In this document: positions 52,858-62,485 of the stretch, one piece after another
Layout of the letters: each line of letters opens with the position of its first letter
Numbering within the stretch: the first letter of the stretch is position 1
Source: Phycisphaerae bacterium
GTDB lineage: Bacteria > Planctomycetota > Phycisphaerae > UBA1845
Assembly (NCBI GenBank): GCA_029260015.1
Contig: JAJDEB010000008.1
Location: 132,937 to 196,936, forward strand
Reading direction: 5' to 3'
Length of the DNA: 64,000 nucleotides
The notes under the pieces: model-generated
The model's database searches: none
Seen by the model: only the letters and a program-made list of their open reading frames with translations
What the model was told of the DNA's origin: nothing
Made by a program: the position numbers and the translations under genes

Positions 52858-53844
52858 TTACTTCAATTCCCATTCCGCTTTTGATCGCCGGCCCAAACCG
52901 ATCACGCCATCGAACACCTGATTGTCCAGGTCATCCTGCACATGATCGAGCGGGTTAGTAGTCGTTACGGTGAGTTTGAATTTGCCGTCGCGAACTTTGT
53001 CGGTGAATTTGCCTACGTGGGTGTCGGCGAACAGAATCTCGGCGCGAATTCGGTTGCTCGACCCGCCGTCATCAAAGCGGTAGGTCTTGCCAAAGCCGTG
53101 CGTCGGGCCAAAGTCAGTGTAGCTCTGCACGCCAAACGGACTACCGCCAAAAGGTCCATCCGACATCGTGCGAACGGTCTTACGTTCCGAGTAAATCGAC
53201 CCGCGATACTGATCGTCGATCTTCGGCGCACCGTCTCCCATCAACGGAACATTGGCGGCTGGCACGTTGCGCATCGACGTCACCCGGAGCGGCCCCATCG
53301 TCGTCGCGACACGCTTCCAGTTGATGTCTCCTGTGGAGGAGGGCCAGTTCGCCTGCATGCGGGCCATGTACCACGATTGTGTGTAGTTGGAGTTGTATCC
53401 CCTCTTGATGAGGTCGTCGGCTTCTTCCGTGGTGTAGAATCCTGCGGGACCGCCAGCCGTCGGACCACTGCCCAGTTTCTGATTTACTTTGGATCGATTG
53501 GACGGGCAGAGCATTTCGTTGGGATAGGCATATTCTCCGTTGACCATGTCGGCGACCCAGCCGATTTTGTCCACGGGTCCGTCGCGGCCGTTGTCGATGT
53601 CGGGATCAAACGCCCCACTGCACAAATAGTCTTCATTGCTGCCTGCATAGGTGTAGAACGCTTTCCCCATACCGGCGAGATGCGACGCGCAGACAACCTC
53701 CTTGGCCTGCTCTCTTGCACTGCGCAAGGACGGCAGCAGAATCGAAATCAAGAGAGCGATCACGGAAACAACAACCAGAAGTTCGACGAGCGTAAACGCC
53801 CGGCACTTCCCTGTTTTGAATCGATCCGCCAAGCAACGATCCAT
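52858..53844 (-). CDS. Type II/IV pilin-like protein (prepilin N-terminus, H-x9-DG-like family)
   Basis: 328 residues from the ATG at 53844 (GGAG upstream; the 12 codons before it are probably not used). The N-terminus [26 protein letters not shown] is a prepilin signal, with Ala rather than the usual Gly before the Phe at the cut site. The long globular part has paired Cys ([18 protein letters not shown]), and near the end [11 protein letters not shown]. This pattern fits the abundant planctomycete DUF1559-like/type II pseudopilin proteins, which are of unknown function. It is unlikely to be a structural subunit on its own. Confidence 0.85.
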   Translation of the reverse strand: MDRCLADRFKTGKCRAFTLVELLVVVSVIALLISILLPSLRSAREQAKEVVCASHLAGMGKAFYTYAGSNEDYLCSGAFDPDIDNGRDGPVDKIGWVADMVNGEYAYPNEMLCPSNRSKVNQKLGSGPTAGGPAGFYTTEEADDLIKRGYNSNYTQSWYMARMQANWPSSTGDINWKRVATTMGPLRVTSMRNVPAANVPLMGDGAPKIDDQYRGSIYSERKTVRTMSDGPFGGSPFGVQSYTDFGPTHGFGKTYRFDDGGSSNRIRAEILFADTHVGKFTDKVRDGKFKLTVTTTNPLDHVQDDLDNQVFDGVIGLGRRSKAEWELK

Positions 53845-53931
53845 ATGATGAACTCCAATTGAAAAGTCTAATGTGGACACGAATCGAAGCCGTCAAGCTT
53901 CGTAGCCATACTCAATTCCAAATGCCAGCGA

Positions 53932-53972
53932 GCCCGAAGGCCCGGGATGTACATTTCCCGGAGCCTTTGGGC
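53932..53972. other. Imperfect GC-rich hairpin
   Basis: A long imperfect stem (gcccgaaggcccggga with tcccggagcctttgggc, 8-base loop) lies between two leftward genes. On the plus strand it is followed by a T-rich stretch, on the minus strand not. It may slow or end transcription from the PEP-CTERM gene; the role is uncertain. Confidence 0.4.
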
Positions 53973-54070
53973 ATATTTCGCTTTTGATTCATCCGGCTTA
54001 AAGGTTGCGCCTGAATTTGAACTGGCAGTGACCGCGCCAACTCAGGCTCAACTCTAAAAAATTGTTTCAA

Positions 54071-54757
54071 CTACGACTGACGGCGACGAGCCAACAGGCA
54101 AATTGCACCTGAGCAAAGCAGCACGAGTGATGCCGGCTCGGGAACGGCACCTGGCGAACCGACCATGCTCACCAAGAAGTCTGGGCTTGGTCCAATGTTG
54201 TCATTGAAAAACTGGCCTGATTCGTAGGCACCATTTTCGCCCAAGACTGACAGACGAATCGGATCACCGAGTTGTTCTGTCGATTGCAGTTGGTTGCCCT
54301 CGGCTCCTGTATAGGTCAGGCTGTGGATGATCGTGTCGGTTCCATCGAGCAGCGTAATGGTGTCACCACCTTGACCAAGACCGCCGCCACCATTGGTTTG
54401 ACCAAGGTTGCTGACCGCACCCCAGATCGCCGTGAATTCTTCCGACGCGGTCAAATAGGTCACGTCGTCTGCTGGCGCGGTGTCAATCAGGAACACAGCT
54501 GACTCACCCTGACCAAGGAGGAACGAATCAAGGTTGCCACCATCAGCGATGGTCTGGCTGTCATCGTCGTACCAATAATTTGCGGTGTCGGCGACGGTGT
54601 CGCCGAAGTTGGTGATCTCAATCCAATCAACCGTTCCATCTTCACCGGACAAACCATTGAATGCTTCTGTTACCTGCAAATCGATCGCAGCCACCGCCGC
54701 CGGGGCAAAGGCCATTCCGATCGCCGTCGTCATGATTCCAAGCTTCTCTATTCGCAT
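54071..54757 (-). CDS. PEP-CTERM exported protein with lamin-tail-like domain
   Basis: 228 residues. The gene has a very strong ribosome site (GGAGGTGG). A signal peptide (MTTAIGMAFAPAAVAA) precedes a beta-rich domain starting VTEAFNGLSGEDGTVDWIEI, which resembles the lamin-tail domain. The C-terminus is a complete PEP-CTERM sorting tag: VPEPASLVLLCSGAICLLARRR, that is the PEP box, a hydrophobic helix and a basic end. Such tags are cut by exosortases and the protein is then placed on the surface. No classic exosortase with its Cys/Arg/His triad is encoded in this window, so one must be elsewhere. Confidence 0.9.
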   Translation of the reverse strand: MRIEKLGIMTTAIGMAFAPAAVAAIDLQVTEAFNGLSGEDGTVDWIEITNFGDTVADTANYWYDDDSQTIADGGNLDSFLLGQGESAVFLIDTAPADDVTYLTASEEFTAIWGAVSNLGQTNGGGGLGQGGDTITLLDGTDTIIHSLTYTGAEGNQLQSTEQLGDPIRLSVLGENGAYESGQFFNDNIGPSPDFLVSMVGSPGAVPEPASLVLLCSGAICLLARRRQS

Positions 54758-55286
54758 TACTTGTCCACCTCCAAAGAAGACCTAAGTTGCGAGCGAAACG
54801 ATCCCGCGATCATTCACCCTGAGAGGCTTGGAATGATGCCTATCATCTATTCTCTCTGTATGAACGATTCGTTAAGTCTTGATTAAGAACGAAGATTTCC
54901 CGACACCAATAACGACGAAGAAGCTGTGAGTTTTTGGAATTACAGAGACGGGTGTAGAAGCAACGATTGGGCGGAATTGGCACCTTGCAGAAATGCCACT
55001 CTTGAGTTGGGAAGATCATTGCTCGCGATCAGCCAATTGGATGGCACGTCTGTCAATACTTATATGACGCAACCGATCCTGGGAAGACGAGTTCCGTTCG
55101 ACCGAGCATGGTTTCGCCCTGTTTCTGCGTTTTTCCGGACGGTCTCTGTGCGCAGTCTCACCATGCAAATCGAATTGTAAGCTCCGAATGAGCTTTCGTT
55201 CCAAGGATTGCATTGAAGCTTTTTGGAAACGAAGCGCGAATACTCAGATCACCTTTTCGACAAATCACAAGTTTGGGAGACACGAC
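54758..55286. other. Intergenic region between PEP-CTERM and globin genes
   Basis: 529 bases between divergent genes; both promoters must be here. The only firm elements are the ribosome sites at each end. An 84-codon plus-strand frame from 54926 has no recognisable product or ribosome site. Confidence 0.5.
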
Positions 55287-55709
55287 ATGGATCAGCAACG
55301 CATTGAACGATTGGAAAGCAGTTTCAACTTGGTCGCACCGCGGGCACAGGAATTGGTTGATCGGTTCTACGCGCTATTGTTTTCGCGCTATCCGCAGGTC
55401 CGACCGATGTTTCCTGATCAGATGGGCGATCAGAAAACGAAACTGATCGCTTCCCTCGTTCTCGTGGTGCAGAACATTCGCACGCCGGACAAACTGCTCG
55501 ACCCCTTGACTGAAATGGGCAAACGCCATGCTGAATACGGTGCAGTGCCCGAACACTATCCACTCGTGCGCGATACGATGTTGGAAGTGCTTGGCGAGAT
55601 TGCAGGTGATGCCTGGAACATACAGCTCGAAAACGACTGGTCCGCCGCCCTCGATTTGGTTAGCAGCGTCATGATCGAAGGTGCGAAGTCAAACACGCAG
55701 GTCGCGTAG
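55287..55709 (+). CDS. Single-domain globin
   Basis: 140 residues from the ATG at 55287 (GGGAGA upstream); an in-frame extension to 55188 is poorly supported. The globin fold is like that of flavohaemoglobin N-terminal domains: FYALLF (Tyr28 as B10), PMF (Phe42 as CD1), Gln50 near E7 in GDQKTKLIASL, and the proximal His81 in KRHAEYGAVPEHYPLV. No reductase domain follows, so it is a single-domain haemoglobin. The Tyr B10/Gln E7 pair favours tight O2 or NO chemistry, so NO detoxification or O2 handling is a fair guess. Confidence 0.92.
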   Translation: MDQQRIERLESSFNLVAPRAQELVDRFYALLFSRYPQVRPMFPDQMGDQKTKLIASLVLVVQNIRTPDKLLDPLTEMGKRHAEYGAVPEHYPLVRDTMLEVLGEIAGDAWNIQLENDWSAALDLVSSVMIEGAKSNTQVA

Positions 55710-55731
55710 ACCCGCTCACAATCGCGCGACT

Positions 55732-55797
55732 GTAGGGTGGACCGTGGCCAACAATCTGTAAATCATCCGAACGGTGGTGGGCACGGCCCACCCTACT
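55732..55797. repeat. Dispersed palindromic repeat element
   Basis: About 66 bases with inverted ends: tagggtgg near 55733 and ccaccctac near 55788-55796, with a second arm pair (gtggccaac / ggtgggcac) inside. This TAGGGTGG...CCACCCTA sort of intergenic repeat is seen in many bacterial genomes. It is the only copy I could find in this window. It lies between the globin gene and a leftward gene. Confidence 0.7.
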
Positions 55798-55837
55798 AAG
55801 GTATTGGCGTCATGCGATGAGACCGACGCAGTCCGAT

Positions 55838-58606
55838 TTATGAACCAGTTGCGGATTCATCGGATTCCGGTCTTGCCGCGACCCTGAATGTGTTGGCCAA
55901 TTCTTTCATCTGAGCGTCGAAGTCCTTCTGCACCAGACCGCGCATCAGGGCGAACTCCAGCTCAAACACCGCACGAGTGTCCGGTGTCGGTACGCCTCGA
56001 CTGCTGCCACCCATGCGGGCATCGGTGAATCGGTCGGCTAACCCGCAGACGATGATCTGCCCCTTGCCAACATTTTCGACGCTGGCAACCGCCGTGCCAT
56101 CGATTGCCACGAGGATCGGCTTGCCACCGGTTACGGGAACCATCGCCGAACCGTCGCACACACGAACCTTGTCATCAGACACTAGAATCGGGCCATTTAA
56201 CGGTGTCTTTCCAAACGACAACCCGTACTCGGCCAACAGTTGCGGTGCGACCGACTTAACGTTTGACATCGAATCCATCACCATCAAACTTCCGCCGCGG
56301 TTCAGATACGTTCGGATATTGGCGAGTGTTTCGCTGCTGAAAGGCACATGCGGTTTGATCATCACGATGGGATCGTCGCCCTGCAGCGCCTGGTCCAGAT
56401 CAAACCCGACCGTCGTGTAGTATCCCAGTCGCAGAACCCATTGATAGAAAATCTCATAGCTATCGGCGTACCTTTTCGTGAATCCAAACAAAGGCAACTC
56501 GTAGCTGTTTGGCCAGATGGCGTTTTTTTTCGCCTTCTTCTTCGCTTCTTTTTCTTCCGGGCTGTCGAAGAATGAGAATTCTCGATCCAATTCTTCCTCT
56601 GCACGCTCAACGATTGATTTTTCCACCTCAGGTTTGGTGCTGTGGTCAATGTCGAACACGATGGTATGAACTGGCGTCCTGGCCTCCGGTAGTGCATACG
56701 ACTGCGCCGACAATTCAGCACATGTCCACATGCCAAACCATGCCGATGCCGCACCACAAGCAATGACCAAACCGCTGAAAGACACGTCGGGGCGCAATCG
56801 CCAGCTGGCAAGAATCATCACCCCAAAGAGCACAAAGAACGCGGCGAGCATCATCGGATTTACGAATTCAAGACTGTTCGTGCGGTTGAGCCATTCCACC
56901 GCTCCGAGCAGCATTTCTGGCTTACCCGGATAGAATGCCAGGAAATTCGAATAAACCGTACTGTCGCCAAACGCCACCACGCGACCTTCGCCTGCTGTCG
57001 TGCATACCGTCTGATCCATCGCGCCAAAACGTGCGTAGGTCAGATCTTCGACGTGTGGATAGAAGTTTCCGGCTGCGTAATCAATCGGAAGGGACCACAA
57101 ACCCGTGGAACGAATCACCGGGCGGATGCTCCACGAATCTGTTGCGATCGAACACGACACCGCAAACCGATAGAACGGAACATTCTGCATGATCGGATGA
57201 ACGCCCAGACGCGTGGGAATCACTTTGTTACGCTTGTCACCACCGGGAATACTCACCTGTTCCCACTTGCGGGTGATGTCGAAAACCGAATTGTATTGGA
57301 ATGCGATGCCAAACTTGCGTGTGATCGGATTCAGCGCGACGCTCGAACCAAATACATTCGTGTGTTCGCCAAGTGCGAAAAGCCCCCCGCCGTTGTGGAC
57401 GAATTCTTCCATCGCCACCAGTTCTTCGGCAGAATACTGATCCGTTGGCGTCTTGAGGATGAGCACGTCATAATTCGACAGTCGCTCGGGCGTCAGTGGA
57501 TCGTTCATATTGACGTCGAGTTTGTAAAAGTGCTTGAGGTACTCGGCCATGCAGTAATAGTTGTAACCGGATTCGTGACCGTACCAGTCGGTGGTATACG
57601 CATTGTCGGTGCGTTCCCATTGGCTATGCGCCTCGTCAAGAAGAACGCGGCCCTCTTTGCGTGAACCCGGGTCCCAATAGTTGACCCCGACTGCCGCACA
57701 GAAACACGCCACCGATCCTGCGAGGAGCATCGTCGCCCGTTGCTTCGGAAAATCCCAGGCCTGCGTGTTGGGCACCCACTCCGGTGCTTCCGATGACCAG
57801 GGCATGAAACGCGCCAAAATCGGAATTAGTGGTAAGAGCGAAAGCGCCGTGATCCACGGCATCCAGAAAACTTCGACGTGGACGATGTCGGCTTCGTGCT
57901 TCACGAACATCATCGCCGTCACGAAGATCGGAATCAGCACAAACAATCGCGCGATCGCGTACAGACCCAGCGTTGCAGTGAGCTTTGCCGCATTGACGAC
58001 GAACGAATGCTTGGCCCGCGACAACCATGCCACAAATACCCCGGCCAGCCATATCTGCGCCATCGGAAAAATCGCGACGTGCTCCCATAGCAGCGGGAAC
58101 TCGTGGACCGAGCGCATCATCCTGACGCCCAGCCGCCCACCGCTGTAACTGACATCAGCGCCCAGCCAAGAAAACAGTTGAAACAGAATTGCACCAACGA
58201 ACGGCACATTTGGATTGCGGGCTGTCCAACCCATCGTCATCCAGTAGGTCGCACTCTGTAGCAGCAGCAGCGCCCCGATAAACATCGTGGCTATCCCTAC
58301 CGACCGCATCACGAATGATCGCCCGGCGATTAGCAGCGCTACGACGCCAACGAGCAGCAGTATGGGACCTGTGCGATATGCAGGAAGTGCAAGCAGCAGG
58401 ATGACCGCCAAGGGTACGACGGCCAACAACAACCATGTGGCCTTCGACGTTTCAATCTTTGGCGCGTAATTTCGCAATCCAACGATGCCGCACACCACCG
58501 CGACCAAGACCAATGTCCATTGACGAAACGGTACGTCTTCGATGTGTTGATGAAATGCAAACAACCAACTCAACGAAGCCAGAATGACAGCCGCCCAGCG
58601 AATCAT
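55838..58606 (-). CDS. Large membrane protein with two glutamine-amidotransferase-like domains (paralogue 2)
   Basis: 922 residues. The first about 300 residues hold 7-9 transmembrane helices. A first Rossmann-like domain opens with VLLDEAHSQWERTDNAY and has ERLSNYDVLILKTPTDQYSAEELVAMEEFVHNGGGLFALGEHT, typical of DUF4350/GATase-like folds, and AFGDSTVYSNF. Two further helices follow at about 640-680, then a second similar domain (IVMIKPHVPFSSETLANIRTYLNRGGSLMVMDSMS). It overlaps the upstream paralogue by ATGA. The last catalytic-type residues of true amidotransferases are missing, so a binding role is likely. The helices at about 120-280 resemble exosortase topology without a Cys; this is speculative. 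Confidence 0.75.
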   Translation of the reverse strand: MIRWAAVILASLSWLFAFHQHIEDVPFRQWTLVLVAVVCGIVGLRNYAPKIETSKATWLLLAVVPLAVILLLALPAYRTGPILLLVGVVALLIAGRSFVMRSVGIATMFIGALLLLQSATYWMTMGWTARNPNVPFVGAILFQLFSWLGADVSYSGGRLGVRMMRSVHEFPLLWEHVAIFPMAQIWLAGVFVAWLSRAKHSFVVNAAKLTATLGLYAIARLFVLIPIFVTAMMFVKHEADIVHVEVFWMPWITALSLLPLIPILARFMPWSSEAPEWVPNTQAWDFPKQRATMLLAGSVACFCAAVGVNYWDPGSRKEGRVLLDEAHSQWERTDNAYTTDWYGHESGYNYYCMAEYLKHFYKLDVNMNDPLTPERLSNYDVLILKTPTDQYSAEELVAMEEFVHNGGGLFALGEHTNVFGSSVALNPITRKFGIAFQYNSVFDITRKWEQVSIPGGDKRNKVIPTRLGVHPIMQNVPFYRFAVSCSIATDSWSIRPVIRSTGLWSLPIDYAAGNFYPHVEDLTYARFGAMDQTVCTTAGEGRVVAFGDSTVYSNFLAFYPGKPEMLLGAVEWLNRTNSLEFVNPMMLAAFFVLFGVMILASWRLRPDVSFSGLVIACGAASAWFGMWTCAELSAQSYALPEARTPVHTIVFDIDHSTKPEVEKSIVERAEEELDREFSFFDSPEEKEAKKKAKKNAIWPNSYELPLFGFTKRYADSYEIFYQWVLRLGYYTTVGFDLDQALQGDDPIVMIKPHVPFSSETLANIRTYLNRGGSLMVMDSMSNVKSVAPQLLAEYGLSFGKTPLNGPILVSDDKVRVCDGSAMVPVTGGKPILVAIDGTAVASVENVGKGQIIVCGLADRFTDARMGGSSRGVPTPDTRAVFELEFALMRGLVQKDFDAQMKELANTFRVAARPESDESATGS

Positions 58607-61152
58607 ATTGCACCCTGCTTTACAATGTTGTTAACCAGCCAACTAAAGAATTGCACGTTTGGCATGACCGCGCCTTCTTCGGTTTCAAAATTTCGACAAT
58701 GGAAGATTTTGGTGTCACCAATGACCACCAGTTGCCCTGCGCCGATGCGCCTTCGCACGATCGTTGGATCATTGCGCAGGTCTGCGATCGTCTCTGCCGG
58801 CGGCCCGTATTCGGGGTCGCTGATGACCGGCCAAACTTCCCAATAGTTGGGCATGATCGTCGTGCCGGGAATTGGATTGGTCGCGCGGCCCTGCGGTTTG
58901 TAAGCAATGTCGAGCCCGAAGCGCTCCAGGAGCGAAGAAGCGCCAGCTTTCTCCTCCCAGCCGACGGAAAGGAGGACCGTACCACCGTGCTTCATGTACT
59001 GTTCAAGCGCGTCCAGTTCACTGCTCGAATATGCTTTGGACGGTGCGATGGTTACGAACAAGTCGCTTGCAAGAAGTTGGTCTTCGTCAAAATCTCTGGC
59101 ACCGAGTGAAAAGTATCCCTCGCGCATGAGATTTAGATAAATGCCGCTGATCGCATCATCGCGCCACGCTTCCATTGAGTGCAGCCCAACATGGGATAGA
59201 TCGACCAATGCAATGTTGCCGGACAGTGGCGCGGGCTTCGAATTGGCCGCCAGATATTCCCGAGCGCCCCAGCCGGATGCCAGCATCGCAACACATGCCA
59301 CGGGAACAATCGGAGCCTGATTGCGAGTTCCTCGGACGATCAAACCCATCGCACTGAACAGCAGAATAATTCCCAATACATCGCGCCATCGCGCCACCGT
59401 TGCATGTCCGGTACTCGCCAACCAATCAAACACGCGGGCGGTGAATCGCCACGTTTGCGTTTGAATCGCATTGACGAACCCGGACGTGTCACCGACCACG
59501 ACGACTTTCCCCTTACCGACATTCTGAGCGGCGACCAGAACCATGTCGCCCAGACGTTCATCCGGGTCGGGCGCGGCGTTATCCATGTAACCCCGCTGCG
59601 GATTGCGAACATGGACGCCCTTGTCGGCATAACCGTATCGACCGACGATCAGCGGAGTAGCGGGATACGAAATATCAAGCGACGCCCCGACAACGCAGCC
59701 GGATTCATTGGTCTCGTCGCGAAGATGAACGGTGCTGGCGTGCGGCCAATACTGAAGCGAATGCAACCATCCGCCAATGTAGTAATATGCCGAGTCAAAA
59801 TTGAAGGTGATGTTGGTATTGCCAATGGCTTCATCGAGAATCTTGTCGCCACCGGGCTCGTCATCTTTGCGCCATGTATGATCGCCCAGCATCAAGAGTG
59901 AGCCGCCATCTTCAACGAATTTTTCGATTCGGACGATGGTCTCGCTCGAGAGATGGTCTTTCGGGTTGGCGATGAAGAGTACGTCGCGATCGGCGAGCGA
60001 GGCCTCATCGAGCGATTCGATCAGATTCCCCTGCCAGCCCATCGCATCGAGCATCGTGGGAAGGTTTCCGAACATTCCCGCGCTTCTGGAACCGTAGCGC
60101 TGTTTGTTGGGGGTCATCCAGTTGTGAAAGCCTTCTTTGTATAAGGCGTATCGAATCGTACCGGCCATCCCCTTGCCTTCGCGTCGTTCTCCAGGCGCGT
60201 TGATGAATAGAAGCACGCCAATGACGACCATCGGCACCGCCAACCAAACCAGCCCGACTTCATTCGAGACTTGCTTATGACTCGGCGGAACTTTGATTGC
60301 GGAAATCGCTTTGAAGTAGATAGCGATGGGAAAGCTAAGCACGATCGCGAGAAGTCCGGTCATGTAAAGCGGATGCAATGCCGACCAGATTCTCTGCTGC
60401 CAGGTAAGCGACTCGCTGGTCAACACATCCGCACCGTATTGATATCGCGAAAACACACAAAGGTATGCAACGTAGATCAATACGACCGCCACCGCAGTGA
60501 TGGCTCCCCAAACATTGAATCGACGATGGGCCGGAAGAATCGCACCAAAGAACAAAACCAACGCTGCAAATGACACCAAACCGATACCGCTGAACGTGGG
60601 ACCAAATGTATTGTTTTCCGCCCCCGCTCCGACGATCCATCTTGCGATGCCTGAAAACAAATCGGAAACACCTTGACTGAAGTACCAACTGGTCAGGCTG
60701 TTTCCGTAGAGGTATTGAAACGTCCCGAAGATCATGGTCGCGACCGCAAACGCCGCAAAATGCGACGAACGCCCCGAGCGTTTGCGGACGATGACTTCAA
60801 GTCCCCAAAACCACATTGCCGCACCGAACAATCGATACGTCCAATGACCCGGCACCATCAGCAAACCAGCAATACAAATAACCAAACCGATAATCGGAAA
60901 CGACGATCGCGACGGCGATTGGGACTGGTCGCTTCTCAAACCGTCGGTTTCGACTGCAGCGGACTTGGTCGGTAGCAGGAGACCCGAAAGAATCAGCAGG
61001 ATGACGGCTGCGGCAGCATTGAATTCGTGGGCGAATAGACCCATCGCTTCAGCCGCAAACGCGACGCCAAACCATGCACAAATGACGCTCAAATATTTCA
61101 ACGTAAGTTCCTCCGCGCACGTCGTGGCTGACGCCTGACAGAACGTGCGCAC
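58603..61152 (-). CDS. Large membrane protein with two glutamine-amidotransferase-like domains (paralogue 1)
   Basis: 849 residues with the same plan as the downstream gene: many N-terminal helices (about 1-300), a first domain with ASLADRDVLFIANPKDHLSSETIVRIEKFVEDGGSLLMLGDHT and VVVGDTSGFVN, two helices, and a C-terminal domain (LFVTIAPSKAYSSSELDALEQYMKHGGTVLLSVG, LGAGQ-like LVVIGDTKIF). The G-G-S-L-L-M-L-G-D-H-T loops are near-identical in form to those of the other paralogue, so one arose from the other. The start at 61152 is the ATG nearest the previous gene; a TTG at about 61100 is possible. The ATGA overlap with the second gene suggests a two-protein complex. Confidence 0.75.
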   Translation of the reverse strand: MRTFCQASATTCAEELTLKYLSVICAWFGVAFAAEAMGLFAHEFNAAAAVILLILSGLLLPTKSAAVETDGLRSDQSQSPSRSSFPIIGLVICIAGLLMVPGHWTYRLFGAAMWFWGLEVIVRKRSGRSSHFAAFAVATMIFGTFQYLYGNSLTSWYFSQGVSDLFSGIARWIVGAGAENNTFGPTFSGIGLVSFAALVLFFGAILPAHRRFNVWGAITAVAVVLIYVAYLCVFSRYQYGADVLTSESLTWQQRIWSALHPLYMTGLLAIVLSFPIAIYFKAISAIKVPPSHKQVSNEVGLVWLAVPMVVIGVLLFINAPGERREGKGMAGTIRYALYKEGFHNWMTPNKQRYGSRSAGMFGNLPTMLDAMGWQGNLIESLDEASLADRDVLFIANPKDHLSSETIVRIEKFVEDGGSLLMLGDHTWRKDDEPGGDKILDEAIGNTNITFNFDSAYYYIGGWLHSLQYWPHASTVHLRDETNESGCVVGASLDISYPATPLIVGRYGYADKGVHVRNPQRGYMDNAAPDPDERLGDMVLVAAQNVGKGKVVVVGDTSGFVNAIQTQTWRFTARVFDWLASTGHATVARWRDVLGIILLFSAMGLIVRGTRNQAPIVPVACVAMLASGWGAREYLAANSKPAPLSGNIALVDLSHVGLHSMEAWRDDAISGIYLNLMREGYFSLGARDFDEDQLLASDLFVTIAPSKAYSSSELDALEQYMKHGGTVLLSVGWEEKAGASSLLERFGLDIAYKPQGRATNPIPGTTIMPNYWEVWPVISDPEYGPPAETIADLRNDPTIVRRRIGAGQLVVIGDTKIFHCRNFETEEGAVMPNVQFFSWLVNNIVKQGAI

Positions 61153-61161
61153 ATCGGACCA

Positions 61162-62220
61162 CTAATTCGTAGCAGTTTTGGCAACCGAACCTGCGAGTTG
61201 CTGTTTTTGAGATTGAATGTATTGCGCGTGTTGAGGTGCGAGTTTGAGCAGTTCGTCATACTTGGCCACTGCTTCTTTGGTGCGCCCGAGTTTGCCGTAG
61301 ATTTCAGCCAGGACCTGGATGTACTGAAACGTGTCCGGCGATGTAGCGTAGGCCTCTTCCGCAAACTTGACAGCTGCCGGTAACTCGCGATTCAGATCGC
61401 TGTAGAGTTTTGCAAGTTGAAACTTGCCGGAAGGCGCTGCCGGTCCGCCGGATTGGACTTGCGTTTTGTATCCTTCGATGGCCTTTACATAGGCTTGCTC
61501 GGAAGCGGCAGCGTTGTTGCGAGTTTTTTCGATGTCGCCAATGTGAGTGTAGCAGCAAAAGTATTGCGGGTTTTGCTTGAGCACTTCGCGATAAGCCGCA
61601 ACCGCTTCGTCATTACGCCCCAGCGCTTTAAGAGAATCACCCATTGAGTGTCTGGCTTGGATGCGATTTGGATTTTCACGCAGCGCCAGTTGAAACTCAT
61701 TGACGGCCTCGGCGTGCTTGCCAGTGCGGAAAAATTCGTTGCCTTTTTGCGTGTGCGGACCACCGTCGTCATGCGAATGCTGACCCGCTGCGGCGCTTTG
61801 CTGGCCCCCTTGCGATTGACGACCACGCGGAAGTGTCCCGAGCCCGCCGGAATTCTTACCAAACTTGGCCATCTGTTGCATTTGAGCCGGCGTCATTCCT
61901 TGAGCACCCAGCTGCGCCATCTGGTTGGTATTGGCCGAACCTTGCTGGCTTGGCGCTGATGGCTTCGCCGGAACCTGACGATCACTCTCGTCGAAGCGCG
62001 AGAACGCCTGATCCAGCGTGAATTTATAAAGCCCGGAAAACTCCGGATCTTTAAACATCTGCCCGTCGGCAACGATCAAGACAAATAAGACCGCCACCGC
62101 AACCACACAAGAACCGAGCACTGCAATCGGATTCAATCGATGGTTTGGGTTTTCGTGATTGGGTGAACCACCTTGCGATGATCCAGCCCCCGATGTGTGC
62201 GAAGTGTTCTTGCCAGCCAT
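61162..62220 (-). CDS. Membrane-anchored TPR protein
   Basis: 352 residues from the ATG at 62220, with AGGAAAGG ahead; the longer frame to 62424 has no support. One transmembrane helix lies at about 40-62 (VLGSCVVAVAVLFVLIV). A Gln/Gly/Pro-rich linker with QMAQLGAQGMTPAQMQQMAKFG follows. The C-terminal about 200 residues are tetratricopeptide repeats (FFRTGKHAEAVNEFQLALRENPNRIQARHSMGDSLKALGRNDEAVAAYREVLKQNP, and more). It probably faces the periplasm and binds proteins. It ends 10 bases from the start of the giant membrane paralogues, so the three form an operon. Confidence 0.85.
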   Translation of the reverse strand: MAGKNTSHTSGAGSSQGGSPNHENPNHRLNPIAVLGSCVVAVAVLFVLIVADGQMFKDPEFSGLYKFTLDQAFSRFDESDRQVPAKPSAPSQQGSANTNQMAQLGAQGMTPAQMQQMAKFGKNSGGLGTLPRGRQSQGGQQSAAAGQHSHDDGGPHTQKGNEFFRTGKHAEAVNEFQLALRENPNRIQARHSMGDSLKALGRNDEAVAAYREVLKQNPQYFCCYTHIGDIEKTRNNAAASEQAYVKAIEGYKTQVQSGGPAAPSGKFQLAKLYSDLNRELPAAVKFAEEAYATSPDTFQYIQVLAEIYGKLGRTKEAVAKYDELLKLAPQHAQYIQSQKQQLAGSVAKTATN

Positions 62221-62401
62221 GGTTTTACCTTTCCTCACAGTGACATAGGTGGCGACAGACTCGGTTCTGACGCACAACCTGCTAAGACTTGTAACCGCTT
62301 GGTAATCAAAGAAGTTACATTGTATACCCTCGCCTCTATTGATGAAACCGTCGATTGATTCCAAACCCTCGTGAAACTGCCGCAGATCGATTTTGCGACA
62401 C

Positions 62402-62440
62402 AAAAAAAAGACTGGGTGGGCCATTAAGGCCCACCCAGTC
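62402..62440 (-). terminator. Strong intrinsic terminator of the Cys-rich gene
   Basis: On the minus strand a 13-bp perfect stem (gactgggtgggcc, 62440-62428 with 62422-62410), loop of 5, is followed by eight T residues (62409-62402). It closes the message of the Cys-rich protein before the TPR gene. Confidence 0.97.
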
Positions 62441-62485
62441 GCGAGTCGTAAATCTATTCAATTAACAGCAACATTCAACCAGCCG

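Noticed and set aside
54926..55180. 84-codon frame between the PEP-CTERM and globin genes
   Set aside because: No ribosome site, no family features, and odd composition for this genome.
58080..58330. Active exosortase in the N-terminal helices of the 922-residue membrane protein
   Set aside because: There is no Cys at the place of the catalytic CSG motif, so it was kept only as a speculative structural resemblance.
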